Origin: an uncultured Marinifilum sp.
GTDB lineage: Bacteria; Bacteroidota; Bacteroidia; Bacteroidales; Marinifilaceae
Assembly (NCBI RefSeq): GCF_963677195.1
Contig: NZ_OY781918.1
Span: 1,910,923 to 1,974,922, forward strand
DNA length: 64,000 bases
Direction: 5' to 3'
The position numbers were made by a program, and so were the translations under genes. Below are positions 46,626 through 55,825 of the stretch, one piece after another. The notes beneath the pieces are model-generated. The model saw nothing but the letters and a program-made list of their open reading frames with translations, was not told the origin of the DNA and searched no databases. Within the stretch, counting starts at the first letter, position 1. The number at the start of each line of letters is the position of its first letter.

Positions 46626-48269
46626 ATGAATTGGCTCGACTATATTATAATCCTATTCTACTTTGCTGGATTTTTGGGAATGGGGTATTTTTTTAAAGAC
46701 AACAAAGATTCTACAGATTATTTTCTTGGAGGAAAGAGCATTAGTTGGTTTCCCTTAAGCCTTTCAACTATGGCGACTCAGTTATCTGCTATCAGTTTTG
46801 TATCGGCACCAGCCTTTGTAGCATTGAAAGCAGGAGGAGGTATGAAATGGCTCTCTTTTGAGTTTGCAGTTCCTCTGGCCATGTTTTTTATCATGATAGT
46901 GATTATTCCTCCATTATTCAGATCTGGAGTAGTAAGTATTTACGAGTTTGTTGAAAGACGTTTCGATGTTTCAACAAGACTGATTTTAAGTGTGGTTTTC
47001 CAGATAAGCAGAGCCCTGGCAACAGGAGTTATGGTATATACCATTGCTATTATTCTGCAGGCAGTTTTGGATATCGCTTTTATCTATACCATTCCGCTAA
47101 TTAGTATTGTTACTATTATTTATTCCTGGCAGGGAGGTATGAAAGCTGTTGTTTGGGGGGATGCCATTCAGATGATTATTTTATTTGCTGGTTTACTAAT
47201 TTGCTTGGTATATGGTTACGATTTAATGGTAGAAAAAGGAGGATCGATAGCTAATGTTGATCCTGACAGATTAATCGTTATTCAAAATAATTTTGGTATT
47301 GGAGAAGGGAATGAATATGGAATTTGGCCAATGTTGATTGGTGGATTTTTCCTGTATGTTTCTTATTATGGTTGTGATCAGACTCAGGCCCAAAGACTAT
47401 TATCTGCTAAAAATGAAAAAACGGTAAGAACCTTGTTGTTTGCAAACGGAATGCTTCGATTACCTGTTGTATTGGTGTATTGTACCATGGGATTGGTTTT
47501 AGGAGGATTAATATCAGTAGCTCCTGAATTTTTAGAAGAAATTGGAATGATCACTCAAAAATATTTCCCTCAGGAATATGCCAGTTCTGGTATTAAACCA
47601 GATTTGATGGTTCCTGTATTTATAATCAAATATTTGCCTCATGGAGTAATTGGGATATTGATGGTAGGTATTTTATCAGCAGCAATGTCATCTTTAAGCT
47701 CAACTGTAAATTCATTATCAGCTGTAACGGTAGAGGATTTCTTTAACCGAGGTAAAAAGAAATTGACAGGAGTAAAATACATGATGATGTCGAAAGCATC
47801 GGTCGTATTTTGGGGTACTGTTTGTATTGCTTGTGCATTTCTTTTAGGAGGAAGCGAAAGTGCGGTAATCGAGATTATTAATGCCATTGGATCTGTTTTT
47901 TATGGTCCGGTTTTGGCAACATTTATCATGGCGATTGTTTCGAAAAAAGCGAACAAGTATGGAATGAATGCTGGAATTATCCTTTCGGTTTTAATCAACC
48001 TGGTATTTTCGAAAACCATGCAGGAAATTATTGGTTTCGATCCTGGAGTTGAGATCTTTTGGATTTGGTTGAACTTCACGGGATTTGCTCTTTGTGTTGT
48101 AATTACATACCTGGTTAGTCTTTTGTTTAAGGATAAAAATAACAAAGTACCGGATGTGAAATTCGAAATTCGGAAGAAAGATATCTTAACAAAGGAATCG
48201 GTAATACTGGTTTTATTCTTTATCGCTATTGTAATTTTTAGCTTGTATATACCTCAAATATTTGGATAA
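46626..48269 (+). CDS. Sodium:solute symporter (SSS family)
   Basis: Inner-membrane transporter of 547 residues with 13 or more helices. The N-terminal motif DYFLGGKSISWFPLSLSTMATQLSA and the later AQRLLSAKNEKTVR are typical of SSS proteins that move sugars or sugar acids with sodium. It overlaps the glycosyltransferase gene by one base (TAATG), so the two are translationally coupled. The context points to mannosyl- or glucosyl-glycerate as substrate; this is inference. Confidence 0.9.
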   Translation: MNWLDYIIILFYFAGFLGMGYFFKDNKDSTDYFLGGKSISWFPLSLSTMATQLSAISFVSAPAFVALKAGGGMKWLSFEFAVPLAMFFIMIVIIPPLFRSGVVSIYEFVERRFDVSTRLILSVVFQISRALATGVMVYTIAIILQAVLDIAFIYTIPLISIVTIIYSWQGGMKAVVWGDAIQMIILFAGLLICLVYGYDLMVEKGGSIANVDPDRLIVIQNNFGIGEGNEYGIWPMLIGGFFLYVSYYGCDQTQAQRLLSAKNEKTVRTLLFANGMLRLPVVLVYCTMGLVLGGLISVAPEFLEEIGMITQKYFPQEYASSGIKPDLMVPVFIIKYLPHGVIGILMVGILSAAMSSLSSTVNSLSAVTVEDFFNRGKKKLTGVKYMMMSKASVVFWGTVCIACAFLLGGSESAVIEIINAIGSVFYGPVLATFIMAIVSKKANKYGMNAGIILSVLINLVFSKTMQEIIGFDPGVEIFWIWLNFTGFALCVVITYLVSLLFKDKNNKVPDVKFEIRKKDILTKESVILVLFFIAIVIFSLYIPQIFG

Positions 48270-49615
48270 TGAGGATTGCTTTATGTCATTTTAGAGTTGG
48301 AGAAACCGATGGCGTTTCGCTGGAGATGGATAAGTGGAAAATGGCACTTGAACAACTCGGACACGAGGTAATTTATATTGCCGGAAGTGCAGGCAATTGC
48401 AGTGCAGAATTGATTCCTGCCTTGCATTATCAGCATCCGGTAAATAATAAGATTGTTGATAATGTATACAAACAATTGAAGGGTTACAATTCTGAAGATC
48501 AGTTAGAAAAGGAAGTGTACGACTTGGCTGATTTAATTGAAAAAGATCTGATTCGAATTATAAATGAGCAAAAGATCGATGTAATTGTTCCCAACAACAT
48601 TTTATCGTTAGGCTGGGGGCTTTCGGCAGGAGTAGCATTTCATCGTGCAATTATAGCAACAGGAGTGAAGGCAATTTGTCATCATCACGATTTTCACTGG
48701 GAAAGAGAATTATATTCCAGTCCAAAGGTAAATTTTGTGAACGGTTTATTAAGCAAACACTTTCCTCCTGTTTATAAAAATATAAAACATGTTTGCATCA
48801 ATCATATTGCGAAAGAGGAGTTAAAAGCAAGATATGATATTGATGCCGATGTTGTTCCCAATGTCTTCGATTTTGAGAATGATTTAATGAAAATTGATGA
48901 TTACAACCAAAATTTAAGATCGGAATTGGGAATTGAACCAGCTGATATTGTATTTATGCAAGCTACCAGAGTGGTAGAGCGAAAAGCAATTGAACTGGCC
49001 ATCGATTTAGTAAAAGAGGTGGAAAATCAGAAAGTAAAATTGCTTGGTAAGCAGCTTCATAATGGAACTGAATTTACTACAGAAAATAAAATTTATCTGG
49101 CCTTAGCCGGTAAAAATGAATCAGCAGAATACTATGAAAAACTAATGGATTACGCCAAACAAAATGGTGTAAATGTAATTGATATCAGTAATAGGGTAAG
49201 CCACGAGAGAGAAGTTCAGAAGGGTTCAAAGATTTATTCTTTATGGGATGCATACACTATTGCCGATATCCTTACTTATCCAAGTGTTTTAGAAGGTTGG
49301 GGAAACCAGTTTTTGGAAGCTTTGGTCGCTAAATTACCAGTTGTAACTTACAAGTATCCTGTTTACCTAAGCGATATCGAAAAGTTCAACTTTAATGTGA
49401 TATCATTAGGAAGCAAACATAGGAATCAGGATAGTTTAGTGAAAGTAGATACTGATATTTTAGGTAAAGCAGCCGAAGATTGTTTGAAATATCTGCTAGA
49501 GAGAGAATACAGAAAAGAAAGAGTGGAAGAGAACTATAAAATTGCAAAGCAAAACTTGTCAATTGATAGTTTAAAGGGAATGCTTAAAGAAATTTTTACA
49601 GATGGAGCAAATTAA
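48269..49615 (+). CDS. GT4-type glycosyltransferase in the solute locus
   Basis: 448-residue GT-B retaining glycosyltransferase. The C-terminal nucleotide-binding half carries ATRVVERKAIELAI and the E-x7-E motif (Glu342 and Glu350 in EGWGNQFLE) of family GT4. The N-terminal half has CHHHDFHWERELY. It overlaps both neighbours: one base with the symporter, 14 bases with the phosphorylase. A synthetic enzyme inside a breakdown operon is unusual. It could make mannosylglucosylglycerate or run in reverse as a phosphorylase/transferase. Precise sugar and acceptor are unknown. Confidence 0.8.
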   Translation: MRIALCHFRVGETDGVSLEMDKWKMALEQLGHEVIYIAGSAGNCSAELIPALHYQHPVNNKIVDNVYKQLKGYNSEDQLEKEVYDLADLIEKDLIRIINEQKIDVIVPNNILSLGWGLSAGVAFHRAIIATGVKAICHHHDFHWERELYSSPKVNFVNGLLSKHFPPVYKNIKHVCINHIAKEELKARYDIDADVVPNVFDFENDLMKIDDYNQNLRSELGIEPADIVFMQATRVVERKAIELAIDLVKEVENQKVKLLGKQLHNGTEFTTENKIYLALAGKNESAEYYEKLMDYAKQNGVNVIDISNRVSHEREVQKGSKIYSLWDAYTIADILTYPSVLEGWGNQFLEALVAKLPVVTYKYPVYLSDIEKFNFNVISLGSKHRNQDSLVKVDTDILGKAAEDCLKYLLEREYRKERVEENYKIAKQNLSIDSLKGMLKEIFTDGAN

Positions 49616-51269
49616 GAAAGACATAAAATTTCTATATCCTGATAAGGCGGATGAAACGATTCGTGAGATTCAGGATATTGTTGAGTATTACAGCTCAATT
49701 ATCTTATCGGAGCAATTTAAGCTTGATGAAAAAGATGCAATTTTAATTGCTTATGCAGATAGTTTTAAGGATGAAGGCGAAAATGGATTACAAACTTTAA
49801 ACAAGCTGAGTAAGAAGTATTTGCAGGAAAGTGTTAATAGCATTCATATTTTGCCTTTTTACCCATTTACTTCCGACGATGGTTTTTCGGTTGTAGATTA
49901 CAAAGAGGTAAATCCTGATTTTGGAGATTGGAAGGATGTGGAAGAATTGGGAAAATCGTTCAATTTGATGTTCGATGCAGTTATCAATCACATTTCGAAA
50001 TCATCGGATTGGTTTCAGGGATTTTTGAAAGAGAAACCAGAGTTTGAGAATTTCTTTATCCAGGAAGATCCCAATCATCCGGATTTGAGCAAGGTTACTC
50101 GCCCGCGGATTTTGCCATTGCTACACAAATATAACAAGAATGGAAAGGATGCTTACGTTTGGACGACTTTCTCGGAAGATCAGGTTGATTTGAACTACTC
50201 GAATCCGAAGGTGTTTTTAAATGTTTTGGATGTATTGTTGTTTTATGTTTCCAAAGGAGCAAAGCTAATTCGATTGGATGCCATTGCATTTATGTGGAAA
50301 ATTCTGGGAACAGATTGTATTCATTTGAAGCAAACACACAGAATTATTCAGGCTTATCGTAAAATTATTGATTTGCTTGCACCGCAAACTGTTATTATTA
50401 GTGAAACAAATGTGCCGCACAAGGAGAATATTTCCTATTTCGGCAATGGTTTTAACGAGGCACACATGGTGTATAATTTTACTTTGCCACCATTGCTGGC
50501 TTACAGTTTACACAATCAGAATATCGATACTTTAAGCAATTGGGCTAAGTCTTTGGAATTACCATCGAACAAGACCTGCTTTTTTAATTTTACAGCCAGT
50601 CACGATGGAATTGGAGTAAGACCTTTGCAGGGAATTGTAGAAGCTGAAGAAATTGATGCCTTGGCAAAGATTGTTGAATCGCATGGCGGCTTTGTGTCTT
50701 ACAAGTCGAATCCTGATGGTTCGAAATCGCCTTACGAGTTAAATTCGAATTATATGGATTTGTTAACTAATCCTAAGGAAGAAGACCCGTTGAGAATGCA
50801 ACGATTTCTGCTAAGCCAGGCAGTAATGCTTAGTATGCCGGGAGTTCCTGGTATTTATTATCATTCTGTTTTTGGATCGGAAAATAATGTGCAAGGAGTT
50901 ATTGATTCGGGTATTAACAGAAGAATTAACAGAAAAAAAATAGATTTTACCGAACTGGAAAAGCAGCTAAGCGACAAAAATAGCTTACGTTCTAAAGTAT
51001 TTGGAAAGTATAGTGGTTTGTTAAAAGTAAGAAGAGCCGAAGCTGCTTTTAATCCTGTTGGTAAAGCAAAATTTTATAACGAAAATGGAGTTTTTGTTAT
51101 AGAACGATCTCAGGACAATGAAACAATTTATTGTCTTCACAACTTTACAGGTAAAGAGAAAAATATTGAGAAGTACACCAAAGGAAGAACCGTGTTAATC
51201 GGTGAAACAGCAGATTACAATCTGCTTGGTGCTTATGAATACAGATGGTTGAAATGTACAAGAAAATAA
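49602..51269 (+). CDS. GH13_18 phosphorylase (glucosylglycerate or sucrose type)
   Basis: 555 residues, close to the size of sucrose-phosphorylase-family enzymes that split an alpha-glucoside with phosphate to glucose-1-phosphate. Catalytic residues: nucleophile Asp226 in IRLDAIAF, acid/base Glu268 in IISETNVPH, transition-state Asp335 in ASHDGIG. Family members act on sucrose, sucrose-6'-phosphate, glucosylglycerol or glucosylglycerate. The neighbours (GH38 enzyme and glycerate kinase) favour glucosylglycerate, giving glucose-1-phosphate and glycerate. Acceptor not readable from motifs that I can verify. Starts inside the glycosyltransferase gene, 14 bases before its end. Confidence 0.85.
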   Translation: MEQIKKDIKFLYPDKADETIREIQDIVEYYSSIILSEQFKLDEKDAILIAYADSFKDEGENGLQTLNKLSKKYLQESVNSIHILPFYPFTSDDGFSVVDYKEVNPDFGDWKDVEELGKSFNLMFDAVINHISKSSDWFQGFLKEKPEFENFFIQEDPNHPDLSKVTRPRILPLLHKYNKNGKDAYVWTTFSEDQVDLNYSNPKVFLNVLDVLLFYVSKGAKLIRLDAIAFMWKILGTDCIHLKQTHRIIQAYRKIIDLLAPQTVIISETNVPHKENISYFGNGFNEAHMVYNFTLPPLLAYSLHNQNIDTLSNWAKSLELPSNKTCFFNFTASHDGIGVRPLQGIVEAEEIDALAKIVESHGGFVSYKSNPDGSKSPYELNSNYMDLLTNPKEEDPLRMQRFLLSQAVMLSMPGVPGIYYHSVFGSENNVQGVIDSGINRRINRKKIDFTELEKQLSDKNSLRSKVFGKYSGLLKVRRAEAAFNPVGKAKFYNENGVFVIERSQDNETIYCLHNFTGKEKNIEKYTKGRTVLIGETADYNLLGAYEYRWLKCTRK

Positions 51270-51273
51270 AGTT

Positions 51274-54105
51274 ATGGCACAGAAAACAGCGCATATAATT
51301 TCGCACACCCATTGGGACAGAGAGTGGTATTTGAATAGCAAATACACAAATGAATGGTTAATTCCTTTTTTCGATAACTTGTTTAAGATGTTCGAGAAAG
51401 AACCAGATTATATTTTTGTGCTTGATGGGCAGATGGCGATGGTGGAAGACTATTTCGAGGAGTTAGACAAGCACAACTACAATGTAAATGAGTATAAGCG
51501 TAAGATTAGAAAATATGTGAATCAGGATCGCTTGTTTATTGGACCTTATTATTTACAGCCAGACTGGCAGTTGCTTAGCGATGAGTCGTTGGTTCGTAAT
51601 CTGATGTATGGTATTCAGGCGGCAAAAGAGTTGGGTGGAGCTATGAAAGTAGGATGGATGCTCGATAACTTTGGGCAGATTTCTCAAACTTCACAGATTC
51701 ATGATCAGTTTAAGCTGGAAGGTTTGTATGTGTGGCGAGGTGTTGAGATGGATCCTACAGATGTGCAATCAGAGTTTTACTGGAGATCGCCTGATGGAAC
51801 GTCGATTCCATCGATGTATTTGCTGGATAGTTACCGAAATGTAATGCGTTTGGCAGAGTTTAACGATATCATGCGCGACAGGGTATACGACGAGGTGAAG
51901 AAATTAACTCCATTTGCAACAACAAGTCATGTGTTGCTGATGAATGGTTACGATCAGGAAATGATTCCGGATGATATTCAACCATACATTTCTAATGGTA
52001 AAATGGATACACCGGAATATAAAATTATTCAGTCAAATCCAGAGAAGTACATACGCGATGTAATGAGTGAGCATCCTCAGTTAAAAACATTGAATGGAGC
52101 TTTGTATAGCGGACGTTTTATTTCGGTGTTCCCGGGAGTAATGTCGGCGCGAATGTATCTGAAATTGCAAAACGATGAGCAGCAAAAAGCATTGGAGAAG
52201 CGTGTTGAGCCTTTGGCAACATTGGTTTGGGCATTAGGAGGAGAATACGAGAAAACTCAGATAAAGGAAGCCTGGAAAACTTTATTGAAGAATCATCCTC
52301 ACGATAGTATTTGCGGGGTAAGTATCGACGATGTACATACCGATATGGAAAATCGAACCCGGGTTGTGAATCAGTTAACACAATCCTTAACCGAGCAAAA
52401 ACTGAAGGAATTGTGCAGTATGATTAATACCTCGAAATGTGCCAAGGATGAGGTGAAGATTGTATTTAATCCAACTTTGGAGAAAAGAACAGAGAATGTT
52501 TCTTTCGAGAATGGAGATTACTATGTGAAGGATATTCCGGCAATGGGATACAAAGTAGTTGAAGGATCGGATAAAGCAGCAGGAAAGCTGGAAGTTGATG
52601 GGCTGAAAGTCAGCAACAGCGAAATAGAGGTAAGTTTTAATGAAAACGGATCGTTTAATATTCTGTACAAGAAATCGGGTAAAAAATTCGAGAATCAGGG
52701 AATAATTGAAGATAAAGCCGATACTGGCGATGAGTACAATTATTCATATCCTGATAAAGATGTGATTATTACCAGTGAGAATTGCAAGGCTAAAATTGAA
52801 ATTGCAGAGCAGTCGCCAACAAAAGTTACCGTACGTACCGAATTGGTGATGAATTTGCCGGAATGCGATGCGGATAGTCACAAAACAAGATCGACAACAA
52901 TGCGCGATTTGCCAATCGTATCATACATTACCGTTGAGGTTGACTCACCAATTGTGAAGTGTAAAACAGCGCTGAGAAATACAGTGAAAGATCACCTGAT
53001 GCGTGTGCTGTTTAAATCTGGTGTTTATACCGAATTTGCACATGCAGGAAGCCCGTTCGATGTAGTGAAAAGACCAATTCATATTGAAGATTACGATGAG
53101 TCATCGATACCTGAAGATGTGAAAAAAGTGATTATTGGAGCCAGAGAGGCCAAACCAAATACCATCTTCCTAAATCGTGAGTTTGTCGATTTAACAGATA
53201 ATAAAGATGGCTTGGCAGTATTCTCGAAAGGATTACCCGAATATCAGGTGGTTGAAAAGGATACCATTGCCTTAACTTTGTTCCGATCGGTAGGATGGAT
53301 TGCAAAAGAGATTAATTCGCGTATTGGTGATGCAGGACCAGAAATTTTTACTCCCGATGCCCAGTGTTTAAGAGAAATGCAGTTTGAATATGCTGTATAT
53401 CCTCACCAGGGAAATACCGAAGAAGCAAAGGTTTGTAGTCTGTCGAATTTGTACAATTCCGATTTGGTTTGTTGCACAACCAATAAGCACGAAGGAGAAC
53501 TGGCTACTCAGGCAACTTATTTTAATGCGAAGGATAGCTTAAATACATTAAAAATAACAGCTGTAAAACGTAGCGAAGATGGTAAATCGGTAGTGATTCG
53601 CGGATACAACTCGGCGGAAAGTACAACCGAGGTTAGAATTAGCAGTGCATTTAAAGTAGGAAAGGCTGCTTTTACGAATCTATTGGAAGAAGAAACGGAA
53701 TTGTTACGTATGGTGAACGATGGAGCTGAATTTAAGTTGGATGCTAAGAAAATATTTAGTTTGAAACTTGATTTAATCCGTGAGAATTATCAGCCAAACG
53801 ACGATTGTGAACTTGTTTACGAGTACAACAGAAAGAAAGAATCCTTCGAAGGTTTTGAGTATGCAAGTTATGTGTCTGAAGAAGAGATTCAAAGCGAATT
53901 GGCAAGAGCTGAAGCATTAAAAGATAAAGCAGATCATCCGATGTGGAGGAGAACAGCTTTGGAGGCGCAGTTATCGGCAATTTTAGCCCGACACAGATCA
54001 AACGAAGAAAGGATAACTGAGTTAGGTTATGGATTGAATGAAGCAAGAGTTCAACGTCGGGTATACGATTATATCAAGCAATTTAAAGATCCGGATAAAA
54101 AATAA
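51274..54105 (+). CDS. GH38 alpha-mannosidase, mannosylglycerate-hydrolase-like
   Basis: 943 residues, near the size of MngB-type GH38 enzymes. Zn ligands lie in HTHWDREWY (residues 11-19); nucleophile Asp131 in GWMLDNFGQISQ; a further His/Asp pair in NHPHDSICG near 341-348. The DNFGQ variant and the start are what I recall from MngB rather than from lysosomal-type GH38 enzymes, which have DPFG. There is no signal peptide, so it acts in the cytoplasm on an imported small substrate. It begins 4 bases after the phosphorylase gene. Proposed role: removing mannose from mannosyl(glucosyl)glycerate. Confidence 0.85.
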   Translation: MAQKTAHIISHTHWDREWYLNSKYTNEWLIPFFDNLFKMFEKEPDYIFVLDGQMAMVEDYFEELDKHNYNVNEYKRKIRKYVNQDRLFIGPYYLQPDWQLLSDESLVRNLMYGIQAAKELGGAMKVGWMLDNFGQISQTSQIHDQFKLEGLYVWRGVEMDPTDVQSEFYWRSPDGTSIPSMYLLDSYRNVMRLAEFNDIMRDRVYDEVKKLTPFATTSHVLLMNGYDQEMIPDDIQPYISNGKMDTPEYKIIQSNPEKYIRDVMSEHPQLKTLNGALYSGRFISVFPGVMSARMYLKLQNDEQQKALEKRVEPLATLVWALGGEYEKTQIKEAWKTLLKNHPHDSICGVSIDDVHTDMENRTRVVNQLTQSLTEQKLKELCSMINTSKCAKDEVKIVFNPTLEKRTENVSFENGDYYVKDIPAMGYKVVEGSDKAAGKLEVDGLKVSNSEIEVSFNENGSFNILYKKSGKKFENQGIIEDKADTGDEYNYSYPDKDVIITSENCKAKIEIAEQSPTKVTVRTELVMNLPECDADSHKTRSTTMRDLPIVSYITVEVDSPIVKCKTALRNTVKDHLMRVLFKSGVYTEFAHAGSPFDVVKRPIHIEDYDESSIPEDVKKVIIGAREAKPNTIFLNREFVDLTDNKDGLAVFSKGLPEYQVVEKDTIALTLFRSVGWIAKEINSRIGDAGPEIFTPDAQCLREMQFEYAVYPHQGNTEEAKVCSLSNLYNSDLVCCTTNKHEGELATQATYFNAKDSLNTLKITAVKRSEDGKSVVIRGYNSAESTTEVRISSAFKVGKAAFTNLLEEETELLRMVNDGAEFKLDAKKIFSLKLDLIRENYQPNDDCELVYEYNRKKESFEGFEYASYVSEEEIQSELARAEALKDKADHPMWRRTALEAQLSAILARHRSNEERITELGYGLNEARVQRRVYDYIKQFKDPDKK

Positions 54106-54171
54106 AGTTGATTAATTAGTGCTGAATTAATAATTGAAACGGGAAGATAAAAGTTAGTTTAGTTAGGGTAG

Positions 54172-54246
54172 CAATCAGAATTTGCGAATGGTGTAGTTTT
54201 AGGGTCGTGTTAAGAAGTGTGCTACAACATTTGCAAGTTCTGATTG
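54172..54246 (+). repeat. 25-bp imperfect hairpin after the mannosidase gene
   Basis: Arms 54172-54196 and 54222-54246 (CAATCAGAATTTGCGAATGG... against its complement) match at about 21 of 25 positions around a 25-base loop. No T run follows. Confidence 0.6.
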
Positions 54247-54534
54247 TGTTATTCTGTTACACCTATGGAATTAAATTAATGTGGTAGCATGGGCATACTT
54301 GCTTTAGATTCTTATTCGCAGAATAAAATTTCGGTGCTCATGGTCTGATTTTGATTGGTAGTTTACTTTCTTATTAATGGAGAAAGTAAGAGCCTATCCG
54401 GCTTTAGGATAAATGTGATTAAAAGAGCTGTGATTGAAATTCTCAACAATTGATTCGTATTACTAATTAAAAATAATATTTTCATTTTTCGGAATTTCAG
54501 ATGAATAATAAAAAGAGTATTTAAAATTAAAATC
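54247..54534 (+). other. Structured spacer ahead of glycerate kinase
   Basis: No open frame. Two further short hairpins are visible: TTACTTTC/GAAAGTAA (54363-54370 with 54382-54389) and TATCC/GGATA just downstream. Could be an untranslated leader of the glycerate kinase gene; no riboswitch class recognised. Confidence 0.45.
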
Positions 54535-55659
54535 ATGACCAAAATAATTATAGCTCCCGATAAATTTAAAGGATCCTTAAGCGGATTAGAATTTTGCGAT
54601 GCGGTAGAAAGAGGAATTAAAAAGCAAGTTTCGGATGTGGAAATTGAGAAATTACCGCTTGCCGATGGTGGCGACGGAACTGTTGAGGTTTTAAAATACT
54701 ACTTAGATGGTGAGTTAATTTTCCTGAATGTGAGTGATCCCTTGGGAAGACCTGTAAAAGCTTCTTATTTATATTCCGAAAGCAAAAAAACGGCTTTTAT
54801 CGAAATGGCCGAAGCTTCGGGAATTCGTCTGTTGAGCGATGAAGAGGCGAATCCGCTAAAGACAAGTACTTATGGTACCGGCGAGCTGATTAAAGACGCA
54901 ATAGAAAAAGGAGTGGAGCACATTATTTTGGGAATTGGAGGAAGTGCCACCAACGATGCAGGTTTAGGCATGGCTCGAGCTTTAGGTTATCGGTTATTCG
55001 ATAAAAAAGCTAATGAATTAGAGGGAAAAGGAGAAGATTTAAATTCCCTGGTAAAAATTGATTCCTTAAATGTTCATCCTCAATTAAAAGATGTAAAATT
55101 CGAAGTTGCCTGCGATGTTGATAATCCGCTTTATGGTAAAAAAGGTGCTGCTTATGTTTATTCTGCTCAAAAAGGTGCAAAGCCCGATATGATTATGCAG
55201 TTGGATAGTGGATTAAGAAATTTTAATGAGGTGGTAAAGAAGCAATTTAATGCAGATTTTCAATTGGTAAGAGGAGCTGGAGCAGCTGGCGGATTAGGGG
55301 CTGGATGCATTTTGTTTCTGGATGCTAAGCTAAACTCTGGTGTTGATCTGATTAAACAGGAAGCCAGATTCGATGAAAAAATAAAAGATGCCGACTGGAT
55401 TATTACCGGAGAAGGAAAATTCGATTCTCAAACTTTCTCGGGCAAGGTAATTCGTGGTGTTATCGATTCCATTACTACGCAAAAATTAGCCTTGTTTTGT
55501 GGCGTAGTTGATCTTACTGAACAGGAGTTGAAACAGATTAAAATAGATTACATTTCCCAAACTGCAAATTATGCAAGCAGCTTGAATGATTCTATAAAAA
55601 ATGCAAGTATTTATCTGGAAAAAGCAAGTGAGGACTTTGCAAAAAGAATTAAAAGTTAG
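54535..55659 (+). CDS. Glycerate kinase (GlxK/GarK family)
   Basis: Phosphorylates glycerate to 2-phosphoglycerate. 374 residues with the family opening IIIAPDKFKGSLSGLEFCDA, LPLADGGDGTVE, the central GIGGSATNDAGLGMARALG and the later GAGAAGGLGAG and ITGEGKFDSQT. Placed 430 bases after the mannosidase, it offers a way into glycolysis for glycerate released by the phosphorylase or mannosidase. Its presence is the main reason to read the locus as glycosyl-glycerate catabolism. Confidence 0.94.
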   Translation: MTKIIIAPDKFKGSLSGLEFCDAVERGIKKQVSDVEIEKLPLADGGDGTVEVLKYYLDGELIFLNVSDPLGRPVKASYLYSESKKTAFIEMAEASGIRLLSDEEANPLKTSTYGTGELIKDAIEKGVEHIILGIGGSATNDAGLGMARALGYRLFDKKANELEGKGEDLNSLVKIDSLNVHPQLKDVKFEVACDVDNPLYGKKGAAYVYSAQKGAKPDMIMQLDSGLRNFNEVVKKQFNADFQLVRGAGAAGGLGAGCILFLDAKLNSGVDLIKQEARFDEKIKDADWIITGEGKFDSQTFSGKVIRGVIDSITTQKLALFCGVVDLTEQELKQIKIDYISQTANYASSLNDSIKNASIYLEKASEDFAKRIKS

Positions 55660-55825
55660 CATGATAACTAAAATTTTAATTAGCACTTACCAATAAAAAT
55701 AACTGTTCTAAATCAGCCAATTAGAGCAATATAAAATTTATTTTTTTGGTAGCCTGCCATTGTCTTTTTAACTTAGGCTTTCATTTCCGGAATATCCGGT
55801 TTTAAACGAACAGATATAAAGATAG

